A stretch of DNA of 64,000 nt, taken from positions 38,761,804 to 38,825,803 of the forward strand of contig NC_134096.1 in the NCBI RefSeq assembly GCF_000715075.1, in the 5' to 3' direction. Positions 23,339 through 34,008 of the stretch are shown piece after piece (position 1 is the stretch's first letter; each line of letters starts with the position of its first letter). The notes under the pieces are model-generated. The model had not been told where the DNA came from. It made no database searches and saw nothing but the letters and a program-made list of their open reading frames with translations. The stretch comes from Nicotiana tabacum (taxonomy: Eukaryota > Streptophyta > Magnoliopsida > Solanales > Solanaceae). The position numbers were made by a program, and so were the translations under genes.

Positions 23339-25333
23339 TGTCACGACCCAAATCGATGGGCCATGACGGGCACCCGGCATCTTACTTAACCGAGTACCAA
23401 CGTAACGTATATTTCGTATGAAGACCCAACATGATATAGAATTTTATGCAAGTAACATACAGGCCTATAAGACCGACATGATCATTTATACATTTAAAAC
23501 ATAGGCCGACAAGGCCATACAATCATTCATATACATGACATATGTCTACAAGCCTCTGAGAGTACATAAACGTCATAAGGCTAGGACAGGGCCCCGACAT
23601 ACCAATCAATACGTGTCCAATGCATACTGATCAAATAGGAAACTCCGGAGCAAATGGAGCGCACCAACATCTTCCACTGAGCTGATAGCCTACTTGGAGG
23701 ACTCTCGACCTGTCTATCGGGACTTGCAGGTATGAAACACAGCATCCCCAGGCAAAAGGGACGTCAGTACAAACAATGTACCGAGTATGTAAGGAATAAA
23801 AATCGGTAAACAATATACATGAGAGAAACATGGAGTAAGCGACTCAACATGTAAGTATAAATAGCTCTGTAAATCATTTCATATTTATAATGTCATGCAT
23901 ATGCATATAAATGTCATACCATGCATAGGTATATGCGTTCATAACATCATCAAGCCTCTAAGGGCATCCCATCATATCATCTCGGCTACTATGGGCAAAT
24001 CATCAATGTATACCAGCTGATCAAGTGGTGGTGCGTATATAACGCCGTAACCTTTTTCCATATCCCATATACATATAATATACGCGTATATAACGCCATC
24101 TGGTCATGGGTCAATGTACATGTATAAATGCATGAAATGCATAAGAAATACGTTAATAAGATTTCTTGGAATATCATAAAATCAATATACCTTTCGGATA
24201 AACTTTATCAAATATGTATTTTTCTGAGACCCATGAACAGAATATATAATAATAATTCACATGAGGAATCAAGAATATAGACACCCCCAGTACTTCTATG
24301 AATAGAGTCATTTATGAAAATGGTGCGTTTACTCGTTTCGTTTGTATCGTATGGATCATGCCAAAAAGAATGAAGGGATAGCCTTAACATAGCTGAGCCA
24401 ATTCTCTTGACAATCCCTCTAACACACGTCAATCACGATAAAACACGTAACGACGAGATTGGAGTACGGAAAAATCCGTATGATATTCTTGAGAAAGATT
24501 GTACAGGGCTCCCTTGAAATTTTCAAATTCACGCTGCCATTACATATTGACATCTTCGTATGAATTTGATGATGTTTCCCTTCATTATCTTGTAGAGATA
24601 CAAGTATCTCTCTTAAGTGATTTTGAAAGGTTGAAGCAACTCACGTTGCGAAAGGATAATGCAATCCCGTATAGATTCTTGTTGTAGCTTCATCCGTACT
24701 TTATTGTTCTCAAAGTGTAACACCATTTGATACACTATTTACCTAACCTTGGGGATTAGAGATGGCATTCTTCAACAAGAATGATATAAAGGTGCACATA
24801 ACTTTAAATGTTGCCACCACCTACTTAAGGTTATGAATTGGTGGCAATTTGCTGCCAAGTTTCCATAAATCCCACGTGGATGTTGTCCCCCCTCCCCCCG
24901 CCCAACAATTATCCAAATCTCATTTAAATAATTATCCACAAAATTTAATTTACAAGTTAATCTCCCACTTAAAAATCCATAATTACCCAATTATCCACAT
25001 AATTAAGAATTATCTCAAATTACTTAAAATACTACTCACTTTTAACACACTTTATACACCTCACTATCATGGTCATGTGGTACCTTGTATGACACTAGTC
25101 CATAAATACCGGGTATTATAACTTGGACCGTATTTTATACTAAATTGTCAAATTTCGACGAAACTCATTTCTTTGATTCGCTTACCTTCTCACCATCACG
25201 AATTTACTTATCACCTGTTTGAAATAACGTAATACTTATAATCTCAAAATAATCTCATTCCCGAGCTTACGTCAATTAACTTACGATGAAACTTTAATGT
25301 ACGAAAATACGGGATGTAACATCTCATTTCCGA
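23339..25333 (-). mobile_element. 3' LTR of element B, main piece
   Basis: Inverted copy of the L LTR, ending GTCGTGACA on the minus strand at 23339 next to the CAAGT duplication. It joins element C at 25333/25334. The remaining LTR start lies at 31042-31128. Confidence 0.85.
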
Positions 25334-25590
25334 TTATGAAAACCTCGTGTGTTGTGCTTGCATTACTATTTCCACTTCAGATTATGAAAAATGTGTTTGG
25401 AATTGAGATTTTAAAATAAATTAATTGATGGTAAGAAATTGGTATTACAGACATGATCACTTTATTGGGTGATTAACGAAAACATATATATATTCTCTTT
25501 ATTCATGAATGAGTTTGGGTAGAAGAAAATATAATAGGCTTGCTCGGCCAGGTTCACTCAGTTCCCCTCAGATTTGGGGCGTGACAAACT

Positions 25591-25603
25591 TGGTATCAGA
25601 GCC
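25591..25603 (+). other. Primer-binding site of element C
   Basis: TGGTATCAGAGCC, complementary to initiator Met tRNA, four bases after the LTR end GTGACA at 25586. Confidence 0.93.
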
Positions 25604-25806
25604 TAAGGTTTTAAAGTGTCTTAGGATGTCTCGGAGCCATGTCTAGTAGAGTCCTGATTATCGGTGTGTTGTCGACCACATTTATAATTAGGATGCTACT
25701 TGGGCATTTAGGAATAATACCCTTATTTCATGTTCTTGATCGTGCGATAAAGCTGGTTGTAAGATTGTTCCTCTTTTAACTCCTGAGTTGCTCTAATTTT
25801 CAGTAC

Positions 25807-27040
25807 ATGGAACCTAAGAAGAAGTCAAGAACTGGCCAAAGAGCCAATGTCACCCCAGGAGTGACAGTTGGCCCTATAATTGATGATGCGGGTGAGCACC
25901 CGAGGAGTGAGAATATTCCTCCAGTTACTACACTACCTGATTCTACCACAGTTGATCAGACTGCACTTGTCCCTATACCTACTGAAGGTGCAACAGTTCC
26001 TCTAACTGATATTCCAGTTCCACCTCCAACTCCAGCTTCCGATTCTGGTGTGTCTGATATTGATATTAGGGGAGCCATACAAATGTTGACACAGATAGTG
26101 GCTTCTCAGGCCCAGAGGTCGAGTGTTGGGCCTACTTCTTCCAATCATCCAGGGTAATCTGCTAGTTCCAGGGTGAACAAGTTTCTTCAGTTAGATCCTT
26201 CAGTGTTTACGGGTACTGATCCCGAGGAGGACCCCTAGGACTTCATTGTTGAGATGAAAAATGCTCTCCGGGTTATGCATGCTACAAAGACGGAGGGAGT
26301 AGAGTTGGCCTCCTACCGCTTGAAATGGGTGGCCTATTCTTGGTTTGAGTTGTGGGAGGAATCCTGTGAGGAGGGAAGCCCTCCAGCAAGGTGGGTGAGT
26401 TAACAGATGTCTTTATCGATCATTTCTTGCCTGTCGAAACTAAGGCAGCCCGTGTCGATGATTTTGAAAGCCTGAAGCAGGGTAGTATGAATGTGTGGGA
26501 GTATCATATGGAGTTTGCGCGCCTATCCAAGTATGTTATTCACATGTTGCCCACTATGGAGGCTAGAGTACGCCGGTTTGTACAAGGCCTTAGCCCCTTG
26601 GTTATCAATGAGGCCTCTATAGCTGCCTTAAATTCCGATATGAACTATGGTAAGATGGTGGCATTTGCCCAAGCCACGGAGACCTGCAAATTGAAGAATA
26701 GAATATAGCGTCATAGTAACAGCAATGCCCGATCCGCGGGAAACTTTGGTAGTTCTTCTGGTGGTGGTGGTGGTAGGTCGGCATTCAGGGGAGCGTCATC
26801 AAGACCATCCCCATCATTCGCCCAATCTTCGTTGGGTGCACAGTCATCTGGACCCAGTCAGGGCAACAGGGGACCCCACCAGCAGGGTCGGCCCGACAAA
26901 AGGTTTCAGCAGCGGAGGCTTCTATGCCCTATGTATGGGAGGATGCACTTTGGGTCCTGTTTCATGGACCTACCAGTATGCTATGGGTGTGGTTTGAGGG
27001 GTCACATTTAGATAGATTGCCGCTCGTCCCGCCGAAATAT
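25807..27040 (+). pseudogene. gag of element C (capsid and zinc knuckle)
   Basis: The ATG at 25807 opens a Pro/Thr-rich N-terminus (MEPKKKSRTGQRAN). A stop at 26155-26157 follows, then FLQLDPSVFTGTDPEEDP, a CAG-to-TAG type stop, and the capsid body with ELASYRLKWVAYSWFELWEE. After a frame change at about 26390 come EYHMEFARLSKYV and VQGLSPLVINEA, up to 26708. The nucleocapsid continues in other frames through a Gly/Ser-rich linker to CPMCGRMH, then CYGCGLRGH near 26925-27005, a CCHC-like knuckle. Gag packages the element RNA in cytoplasmic particles. At least three stops or shifts make it a pseudogene. Confidence 0.85.
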
Positions 27041-27590
27041 GGGCAGAGGTGCGGCACATCCAGCTAATTTTGCAACTACTACATCCACAACACATCTAGC
27101 TCGAGGCACCCTAGCACCCATAGGGCATGGTGCAGCTAGGGGTGGTGCACAAAATTCGGGAGGACCCAGCAGATTTTATACTATACGGAGACATCGGGAA
27201 TCAGAGGCTTCTCCAGATGTTGTCACAGGTATATTGAATGTCCAATACCTTGATGTATATGCTCATATTGATCCCGGTTTAACTTTGTCATATGTCACTC
27301 CTTTTGTTGCTATGGAATTTGGGATAGAACCGGAACAGCTTCATGAGCCGTTCTCTGTATCTACTCCGGTTGGTGAGTCTATTTTGGCCGCACGGGTTTA
27401 TAGGGATTGTGTTGTCACGCTGCGTGGTCGGGGCACCGTGGCCGATCTTATTGAATTGAGAATGGTAGATTTTGATGTGTTAATTGGGATGGATTGGCTT
27501 TATTCATGCTTTGCCAAGCTCGATTGCCGAACCAGAACTGTTAGGTTCGAATTTCCAAATGAGCCAGTTATTAAGTGAAAGAGTGATGAT
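27041..27590 (+). pseudogene. Aspartic protease domain of element C
   Basis: The frame 27039-27578 contains AHIDPGLTLSYVTPFVA, the retroelement aspartic protease active-site loop (D-P-G in place of D-S/T-G, usual in this lineage). DFDVLIGMDWL follows, the conserved segment ahead of the C-terminal hydrophobic loop. The domain is about 100 residues and is open across its core. The stop at 27576-27578 lies before the linker to reverse transcriptase. Confidence 0.85.
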
Positions 27591-28386
27591 GTGGTGCTAA
27601 AGGGTAGGTTTATTTCCTACTTTAAGGCCACAAATATGATCAACAAGGGATGTATTTACCATTTGGTCCGGGTTACAGACACCGATGTTGAGGCACCTAC
27701 ACTTGAGTCTGTGCCTGTTGTGAATGAATTTTCGGAAGTCTTTCGATTAACTCCTTGGGATCCCACCAGACAGGGAGATTGATTTTGGGATTGATGTGAT
27801 ACTAGACACACATCCTATATCTATTCCACCCTACAGAATGGAACCGACAGAATTGAAGGAACTAAAGGAACAATTAAGAGATTTGTAAGAAAAGGGTTTT
27901 ATCCGACCAAGTGTGTCGCTTGGGGAATACCGGTCCTTTTTGTAAGGAAGAAAGTTGGGTCATTGAGAATATGTATTGACTATCGGCAGCTCAACAAGGT
28001 CACAATGAAAAATAAATACCCACTACCAAGGATAGATGACTTGTTTGATCAAATACAAGGTGCCAAGTACTTTTCCAAAATTGATTGAAGATCCGGGTAT
28101 CATCAATTGAAGATCAGGGAGCAGGATATTTCAAAAATAGCTTTTAGAACCCTGTATGGACATTTTGAATTTCTGGTGGTCTTTTGGGGTAACAAATGCC
28201 CCTACAACTTTCATGGATCTTATGAATCGAGTCTTCAAGTTTTTTCTCGACTCTTTTGTGATAGTATTCATTGACGATATTCTTGTATATTCACGAAGTC
28301 GAGAGGACCATGCCGGTCACCTCAGGGCAGTGTTGCAAACCCTGTACCGACACCAGTTGTATGCGTAGTTTTCAAAATGTAAATTT
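27591..28386 (+). pseudogene. Reverse transcriptase, fingers and palm, broken
   Basis: The linker NEFSEVF (about 27725) is followed by a frame change. Further blocks are a segment reading [12 protein letters not shown] near 27968-28003 and SGYHQLKI near 28093-28116. The catalytic [11 protein letters not shown] is at 28267-28299. Several stops (near 27886, 28086 and 28366) and shifts lie between them. The order and motifs are standard for Ty3/gypsy reverse transcriptase, which copies the element RNA into DNA in the particle. Confidence 0.88.
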
Positions 28387-29100
28387 TTGCTTGAATCGGT
28401 CATATTCTTGGGTCATGTTGTCTCTAGTGAAGGGATTAAGGTTGATCCTCAGAAAATTGCAGCTGTGAAGAATTGGCCGAGGCCTACAACTCCAATAGAG
28501 ATTCACAATTTCTTAGGCTTAGCTGGATATTACAGAAAGTTTCTGGAGGGGTTTTCTACTCTTGCCTCTCTATTGACTAAATTGACACAGAAGGCAATTA
28601 AGTTCCAATGGTCAGATGCTTGTGAAAAAAGTTTCCAGGAATTGAAAGCAAGATTGACTACAGCACCGGTATTGACCCTACCAAAGGGTATAGATGGATT
28701 TGTAGTATATTGTGATGCTTCAAGAATCGGGCTTGGGTGTGTATTAATACAACATGGGAAGGTGATAGCTTATGCTTCTAGGCAACTAAAGAATCATGAA
28801 AAGAACTATCCAACACATGATTTAGAACTTGCGACAGTGGTATCTGCATTGAAAATTTGGCGTCATTATTTATATGGTGTCCATGTTGATATATTCACGG
28901 ACCATAAGAGCCTTCAATATATTTTCAAGAAGAAGGAATTGAATATGAGGCAGAGAAGATGGCTTGAGTTAATCAAGGACTACGACATTGATATCCTATA
29001 TCATCCGGAAAAGGCCAATGTTGTGGTTGATGCTCTTAGCCGGAAATCTATGGGTAGTTTGGCTCACTTGGAGGCATATCAAAGGCCATTAGCCAAGTAA
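28387..29100 (+). pseudogene. Reverse transcriptase thumb and RNase H of element C
   Basis: Open for 237 residues, the longest frame in the element. It starts with [11 protein letters not shown] (end of palm), continues with [11 protein letters not shown], and carries RNase H motifs: [13 protein letters not shown] with the first catalytic Asp, the conserved ELATVVSAL helix, and [11 protein letters not shown] with another catalytic Asp. It closes with [10 protein letters not shown]. RNase H removes the RNA strand during cDNA synthesis. It would be read through from gag in an intact element. Confidence 0.9.
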
Positions 29101-29318
29101 GTTCACCGATTGGCTAGTTTGGGAGTTTGTCTTGCGGACTTTAGTGAAGGAGGGGTAATTGTGCAAAATAGGGTTGAATCATCGTTTGTTGTGGAAGTCA
29201 AAGAGAAGTAATACAGCGATCCATTGTTGGTGCAGTTGAAAGAGGGGATTCATAAACGTAAAACCATGGACTTTTCTCTTGGCATGGATGATGGTACACT
29301 AAGGTACCAAGGGCAACT

Positions 29319-30326
29319 TTGTGTTCCAAATGTCTCCGGGAAAGAATTATGACTGAAGCTCACACTTCTAGGTATTCCGTGCACCCAGGTTCTAGAAAAA
29401 TGTATCATGATATTAAGGAAATCTATTGGTGGAATGATATGAAGAGAAATGTGGTGGATTTTGTGGCAAGATGTCCAAATTGTCATCAAGTGAAGACCAA
29501 ACACCAAAGGCTCGGTGGGTTGGCACAGAACATAGAAATCCCAATGTGAAAGTAGGAAATGATTAATATGGACTTTGTGATAGGATTACCGCGTACTCTG
29601 TGCAAGCTTGACTCAATTTGGGTGATTGTGGATCGACTCACGAAATCATCTCACTTTTTGCCGGTTAAGTCTACTGACACAGCAGAGCAGTATGCTCAGT
29701 TGTATATCAAAGAAATAGTCAAGTTGCGTGGCACCCCAGTTTCCATCATTTCTGATCGGGGAGCACAATTCACTACTAATTTTTGGAAGAAATTTTAGCA
29801 AGGCTTGGGTACTCAGGTGAATCTTAGTACAGCCTTTCACCCACAGACTGACGAGCAGATAGAGCGGACTATTCAGATGCTTGAAGATATGTTGCGCGCT
29901 TGTGTTCTAGACTTCAAAGGTAGTTGGGATGATCATTTACCACTCATAGAATTTGCATACAATAATATCTATCATGCTAGCATTCAAATGGCACCGTTCG
30001 AGGCTTTATATGGTAGGAGATGTAGATCTCCCATTGGGTGGTTCAAAATTGGGGAAGCAGAGTTGATAGGGCCAGACCTCGTGCATCAGTCTATGGAAAA
30101 AGTTAAAATCATTAAGGAGCAGTTGAAGACTGCTCAGAGTCGTCAGAAATCCTATTCAGATGTTCGTCGTAGGGATTTGGAGTTCAAAGAAGATGATTGG
30201 GTATTCTTGAAAGTTTCGCCCATGAAAGGCGTAATGCGATTTGGTAAGAAAGAGAAATTGAGTCCAAGGTACGTCGGACCATACAAAATCATTCAGAGGA
30301 TCGGTGAGGTGGCGTACAAGCTTTAG
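29319..30326 (+). pseudogene. Integrase of element C
   Basis: The N-terminal zinc-binding segment includes HTSRYSVHPG and CPNCHQVK (H-H-C-C). The catalytic core has MDFVIGLP (first Asp, about 29565), SDRGAQFT (second Asp, about 29752) and the Glu within TDEQIERTIQ (about 29860). The C-terminal part reads GPYKIIQRIGEVAYKL. The pieces 29319-29549, 29559-29798 and 29805-30326 share one frame. The breaks are TGA and TAG where the family has Trp codons (29547, about 29553) and TAG for Gln (29796). Integrase inserts the cDNA and accounts for the 5-bp duplications seen with this family. Confidence 0.9.
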
Positions 30327-30607
30327 CTACCACCTGAGATGTCATTAGTACACCCGGCATTTCATATATCTATATTAAAGAAGGTAGTTGGAAACCCGTC
30401 AGTCATTGTTCCAGTTGAGACTATTGAAGTTAATGAAGAATTGACTTATGAAGAGATTCCAATTTCTATTATTGATCGGCAAGTCCAAAAATTGAGAAAC
30501 AAAAAAATTGCTCCGTGAAATTGCTATGGCGAAACCAACAGGTTGAAGAGGCTACTTGAGAGGCCGAGGAAGAAATGAAGAAAAAGTATCCTTATTTGTT
30601 TGAATGA
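30327..30607 (+). pseudogene. Chromodomain-like integrase tail of element C
   Basis: After the integrase core the sequence encodes, in broken frames, TYEEIPISIIDRQV, LLWRNQQVEEAT and EEEMKKKYPYLFE, ending near 30605. This matches the C-terminal chromodomain-type tail of chromoviruses of the Tekay (Del) lineage, thought to bias insertion to heterochromatin. The placement inside a pile of other retroelements fits this. Lineage assignment is by motif recall only. Confidence 0.7.
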
Positions 30608-30963
30608 CCATGTATTTATAAAGTTGTGATCTAGGAAAATTAAAAAACTTACTTTCTATGAATTTTGTATCATTTGTACAATTGGCGTTAAGTGTGTTCA
30701 TTTCTGGTAATATAATTGCTTGTGAGGCCACAGTTGGTATTGTTTCGTATTATGTTACGTCATTGGATTATGTATATGTTGTTAGGATATGTTTCTGGGG
30801 CACTCTGACAGGTGGATAGGCCTAGTTACAAAGGAAACTCTGGCGAAAGTTTTGGAAATTTAGGGAGTTAGTCAAATTTGGGACTGCTAGTGTGTGATAT
30901 GAAAACTGAGTTGCATAAGACGCTAATAACGAATTTTTACCCTCATTCGAGGACGAACGATCC

Positions 30964-30977
30964 TAAGTGGGGGAGAA
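30964..30977 (+). other. Polypurine tract of element C
   Basis: AAGTGGGGGAGAA directly precedes the 3' LTR start TGTAAGGCCC at 30978. Upstream at 30946 lies CATTCGAGGACGAA, also present before the tract of elements A, B and J. Confidence 0.88.
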
Positions 30978-31041
30978 TGTAAGGCCCTGTAAAATTTTTG
31001 AAAAAAGAAAATGATGTTTCGTGGCGCCGTATTTATTTTAC
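30978..31041 (+). mobile_element. 3' LTR remnant of element C
   Basis: The first 64 bases of the T LTR (TGTAAGGCCC through GTGGCGCCGTATTTATTTTAC) closely match the start of the solo LTR at 31622. It then switches to B LTR sequence at a TAC microhomology. Confidence 0.85.
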
Positions 31042-31128
31042 GAAAATGCGGGATTTAACATCTCATTTCCGAGCTTATATCAATTTACTTATGGCATACT
31101 TTCACGTACGAAAACATGGGGTGTAACA
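31042..31128 (-). mobile_element. 3' LTR of element B, start piece
   Basis: On the minus strand TGTTACACCCCATG at 31128 opens the LTR next to the B polypurine tract (31129-31144). It runs through the terminal repeat unit and the first ~25 bases of the next unit, then meets element C. Confidence 0.85.
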
Positions 31129-31621
31129 TCATTCCTCCCTTTGGAACATTCGTGCTCGAATGTTGACTGATGCACTTATCATACTTTGTAACTTTTATCC
31201 ATCCATTGTTGATTCACCTCAATATTGATCTATAATTTACCATTGATAACTTGACCTTTTATGTAATAACTAGGGCTCACGTTGCATCGTAGAACATTTG
31301 AAATGATTAGACTGATCCACCTGGGGGCGATACCATGCTTCCATAACCGTATTTCATGGCATCCCAATGTGATTCATCCTATGGGGGTTATTCTAATCCC
31401 GTACAACTCATGAAATCCCCCTTTTTTTCTTCAAATCATAACTCAATCGAAGGGTCAAACGTCATCCTTTATCTATCACAATTACACCTTTATTCTACTA
31501 CCAGGGCAGCATTCCATTTCTTCTAAATGCTACTAGTCTTAGACTCCTTTAAGTTCATTCAGGCTATACTGAGTTTTCTATAACTTAGAGAATCCATCAG
31601 CTCTCTTTTTTCATGGGCTTA

Positions 31622-34008
31622 TGTAAGGCCCCATAAACTTTTTGCAAAAAAAAATGATGTTTCGTGGCGCCAGATTTGTTTTACATGTTTCGTGGGCTTA
31701 CGGGTTGAACAATGCACCAGAAGGTAAATGAAAATTTTGGCAAAAAAATATAATTTTGCAGTCCATTATGCGACCACAGAACCACTCTGCGGGCCGCATA
31801 ATGGCCCCAGAAGTGAGCAGGAAAGGGTCCATTCTGGCACCAGTTATGCGATCGACTATGCGACCGCATAACTGTTATGTGGTGCATTATGCGACCGCAT
31901 AACAGTTATGCGGACCGCATAGTGACCGCATACGCAAACTGATTTTTGATAATTTTTGTCAGCAATTATGCGACCATTATGCGGTCTGCATATCACTTAT
32001 GCGATCGCATATGCGACCGCAGAAACATTCCGGAGCTCCATTTTTGGGTTTTTAAAACCCGACCCTATTTCATTAAATACACTCTTTGGGCCATTTTTTG
32101 AGCTATAATCTGACATTTTAGAGTGAGACAGAGTGCCCTAGAGTGAGAAGGTGTTCTTCAATAATTGTTTTTCAATTCTTGCTCAAGTTTTGGAAGATTA
32201 AGAAGGGAAACTCGCTAGGTCTTTATCCTAGAGGTAAGATTCTATACCCTAACCTTCAATTTCGAATTTTGTGTAGAAATGGATAATTAGCAAGATGATT
32301 TCTGGGCAGGATGGTTGTTTATTTTACATGCATGTGTTATCAAAGGGTGTAGGAAGATTGTTGAGCTAAAAATAGTAAAGATTGGGTTGTGGGATGATGA
32401 AATCCTCCATAAAAGGACCTTGAAACCTTAATGCACATCTAATGGTTGATAAAATGCTCAAATGAGCTAGAACCATGATCATCTTCCTAATTTTGGTTAA
32501 ATTTGTTATATTTCTAAAATAGATTGAAGTTGCGAAGAATTCCGGAACATTTAGAGTGTAAGGAAGCTCAAGTGAGGTATGTTGGCTAAACTCTTCTTTA
32601 AGAATTGGAATTCCTATTATCCTTGTAAGTTCCAAGATATTGATTACAAACCGAGTATTCCGATACGTTTTGTGATAAAGATATATGTTCAATTTTTGTT
32701 TCAAATGCTCTTATCATATTCCATTATAAATTGAGGATGTGTTACTATGGATTGTGTATCCACATGTTACAATTTCAAGTCGTGATTTATATGAAAGTTA
32801 TTATGCCAAGTTGTGTAGAGATTGAGATTTTGATACACCTCCAACAACATATATTGGGGTGAGGCAGCATGACCGCTTTGTGTAGGGATTATGGTATTGT
32901 GGGACTGCGCCTCCACCAGCATACATTGGGGTGAGGTGGTACGACCGCTTTGTGTATAGTTTGGTATTGTTGTGGCACCACCACCCACATATATATATTG
33001 GGGTGAGGCGGCATAGCCGCTTTGTGTTGGTATTGGTATCGTTGATGCATTTCTACCTACATACATTGGGGTGTAGCGGCATAGCCGCTTTGTGTTGGTA
33101 TTGGTATCATGGATGCATTTCCACCCGCAAACATTGGGGTGAGGCGGCATAGCCGCTTGTGTAGGTTCTTGGTACTATGGTTATACATCCACCCGCATAC
33201 ATTGGGGTGAGGCGACATGGCCGCTTGAGTAGAGTTGTGGTATTGTACTTACACCTCCACCTGCATACATCGGGTGAGGCGGCGGGGCCGCTTTGTGTGA
33301 AGATGGTTACAAAGGATCTCATCTTAAATCCTATAAATGTTACTAATAGCTCTTAATAAGCTTGCTCTGGTTTAAATGGTTATCTATATTATTCTATTGC
33401 CGCACTGGTTCATCATATTCATCTTGTATTTCTGAATTCTTAAATTGGTGTTTAGTTTTCATACTAGTACTATTCGACGGTACTAACGTCCCTTTTGCCG
33501 GGGGCGCTGCATCTTTAAATGGATGCAGGTGGTTCCACAGCAGGAGATATTGATCAGTGATAGCAGTACACCTTCTTCCCAGCCGACTTGGTGAGCCCCA
33601 CTTCATCCCGGGGTCATGTATCGTTTGTTCTTTGTGTATTCTGTTTGAGGTATAGCCGGGGCCTTGTTGCCGGCTTTATCATTGTACTCATCTTTATCTA
33701 TAGAGGCTCCGTAGACATAGTGTGTGTTATATAATGGTGCTGGGAAAGTCAAACTCGTGTGTTGTGCTTGAATTACTATTTCCACTTCAGATTATGAAAA
33801 ATGTATTTGCAATTGAGATTTTAAAATAAAGTAACTGATGGTAAGAAATTGGTATTTCAGACATGATCACTTTATTGGTTGATTAACGAAAACATATATA
33901 TTCTCTTTATTCATGAATGAGTTTGGGTAGAAGGAAATCGAATAGGCTTGCTCGACCGGGTTCACTCGGTTGAGCGCCGGTCGCTCCCCTCGGTTTTGGG
34001 GCGTGACA
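31622..34008 (+). mobile_element. Family T solo LTR with TSD GCTTA (2387 bp)
   Basis: Starts TGTAAGGCCCC, ends TTGGGGCGTGACA, and is flanked by GCTTA at 31617-31621 and 34009-34013. B interior sequence resumes exactly across it. It is the best reference for the full T LTR in this window. It carries the GCGACC cluster (31745-32035), a seven-unit minisatellite (32834-33296) and the ACGTCCCTTTTGCC block at 33487. Confidence 0.93.
32834..33296 (+). repeat. Minisatellite, about seven units of 65-71 bp
   Basis: Each unit has the form ACCTCCACCxGCATACATTGGGGTGAGGCGGCATAGCCGCTTTGTGT followed by a TTGGTATTG spacer. Most contain GCGGCATAGCCGC, a perfect 5-bp stem with a 3-base loop. Units differ by substitutions and small indels. 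It is located inside the T LTR. Confidence 0.9.

Larger units (their letters stand above)
25334..31041 (+). mobile_element. Element C: Tekay-like Ty3/gypsy chromovirus, LTRs truncated
   Basis: The order is 5' LTR remnant (25334-25586), primer site, gag, protease, reverse transcriptase, RNase H, integrase, chromodomain-like tail, polypurine tract and 3' LTR remnant (30978-31041). This is Ty3/gypsy order (RT before integrase). Only the last ~250 bp of the 5' LTR and the first ~64 bp of the 3' LTR survive; the full LTR is about 2.4 kb judging from 31622-34008. Frames are broken by many stops, so it cannot be active. It lies inside the 3' LTR of B, with an unusual overlap of B sequence on both sides. 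Confidence 0.9.

Noticed and set aside
26725..26997. 90-residue frame across the nucleocapsid of element C
   Set aside because: It is an off-frame reading of the Gly-rich linker and zinc knuckle; the CPMCGRMH and CYGCG motifs are in another frame.
25334..31041. Endogenous pararetrovirus (Caulimoviridae)
   Set aside because: The polymerase is followed by integrase, flanked by LTR remnants, primer site and polypurine tract, and carries a gypsy-type gag. No movement protein is seen.
32767..33150. 127-residue repetitive minus-strand frame
   Set aside because: It is a translation of the minisatellite units, whose length keeps the frame partly open; not a gene.
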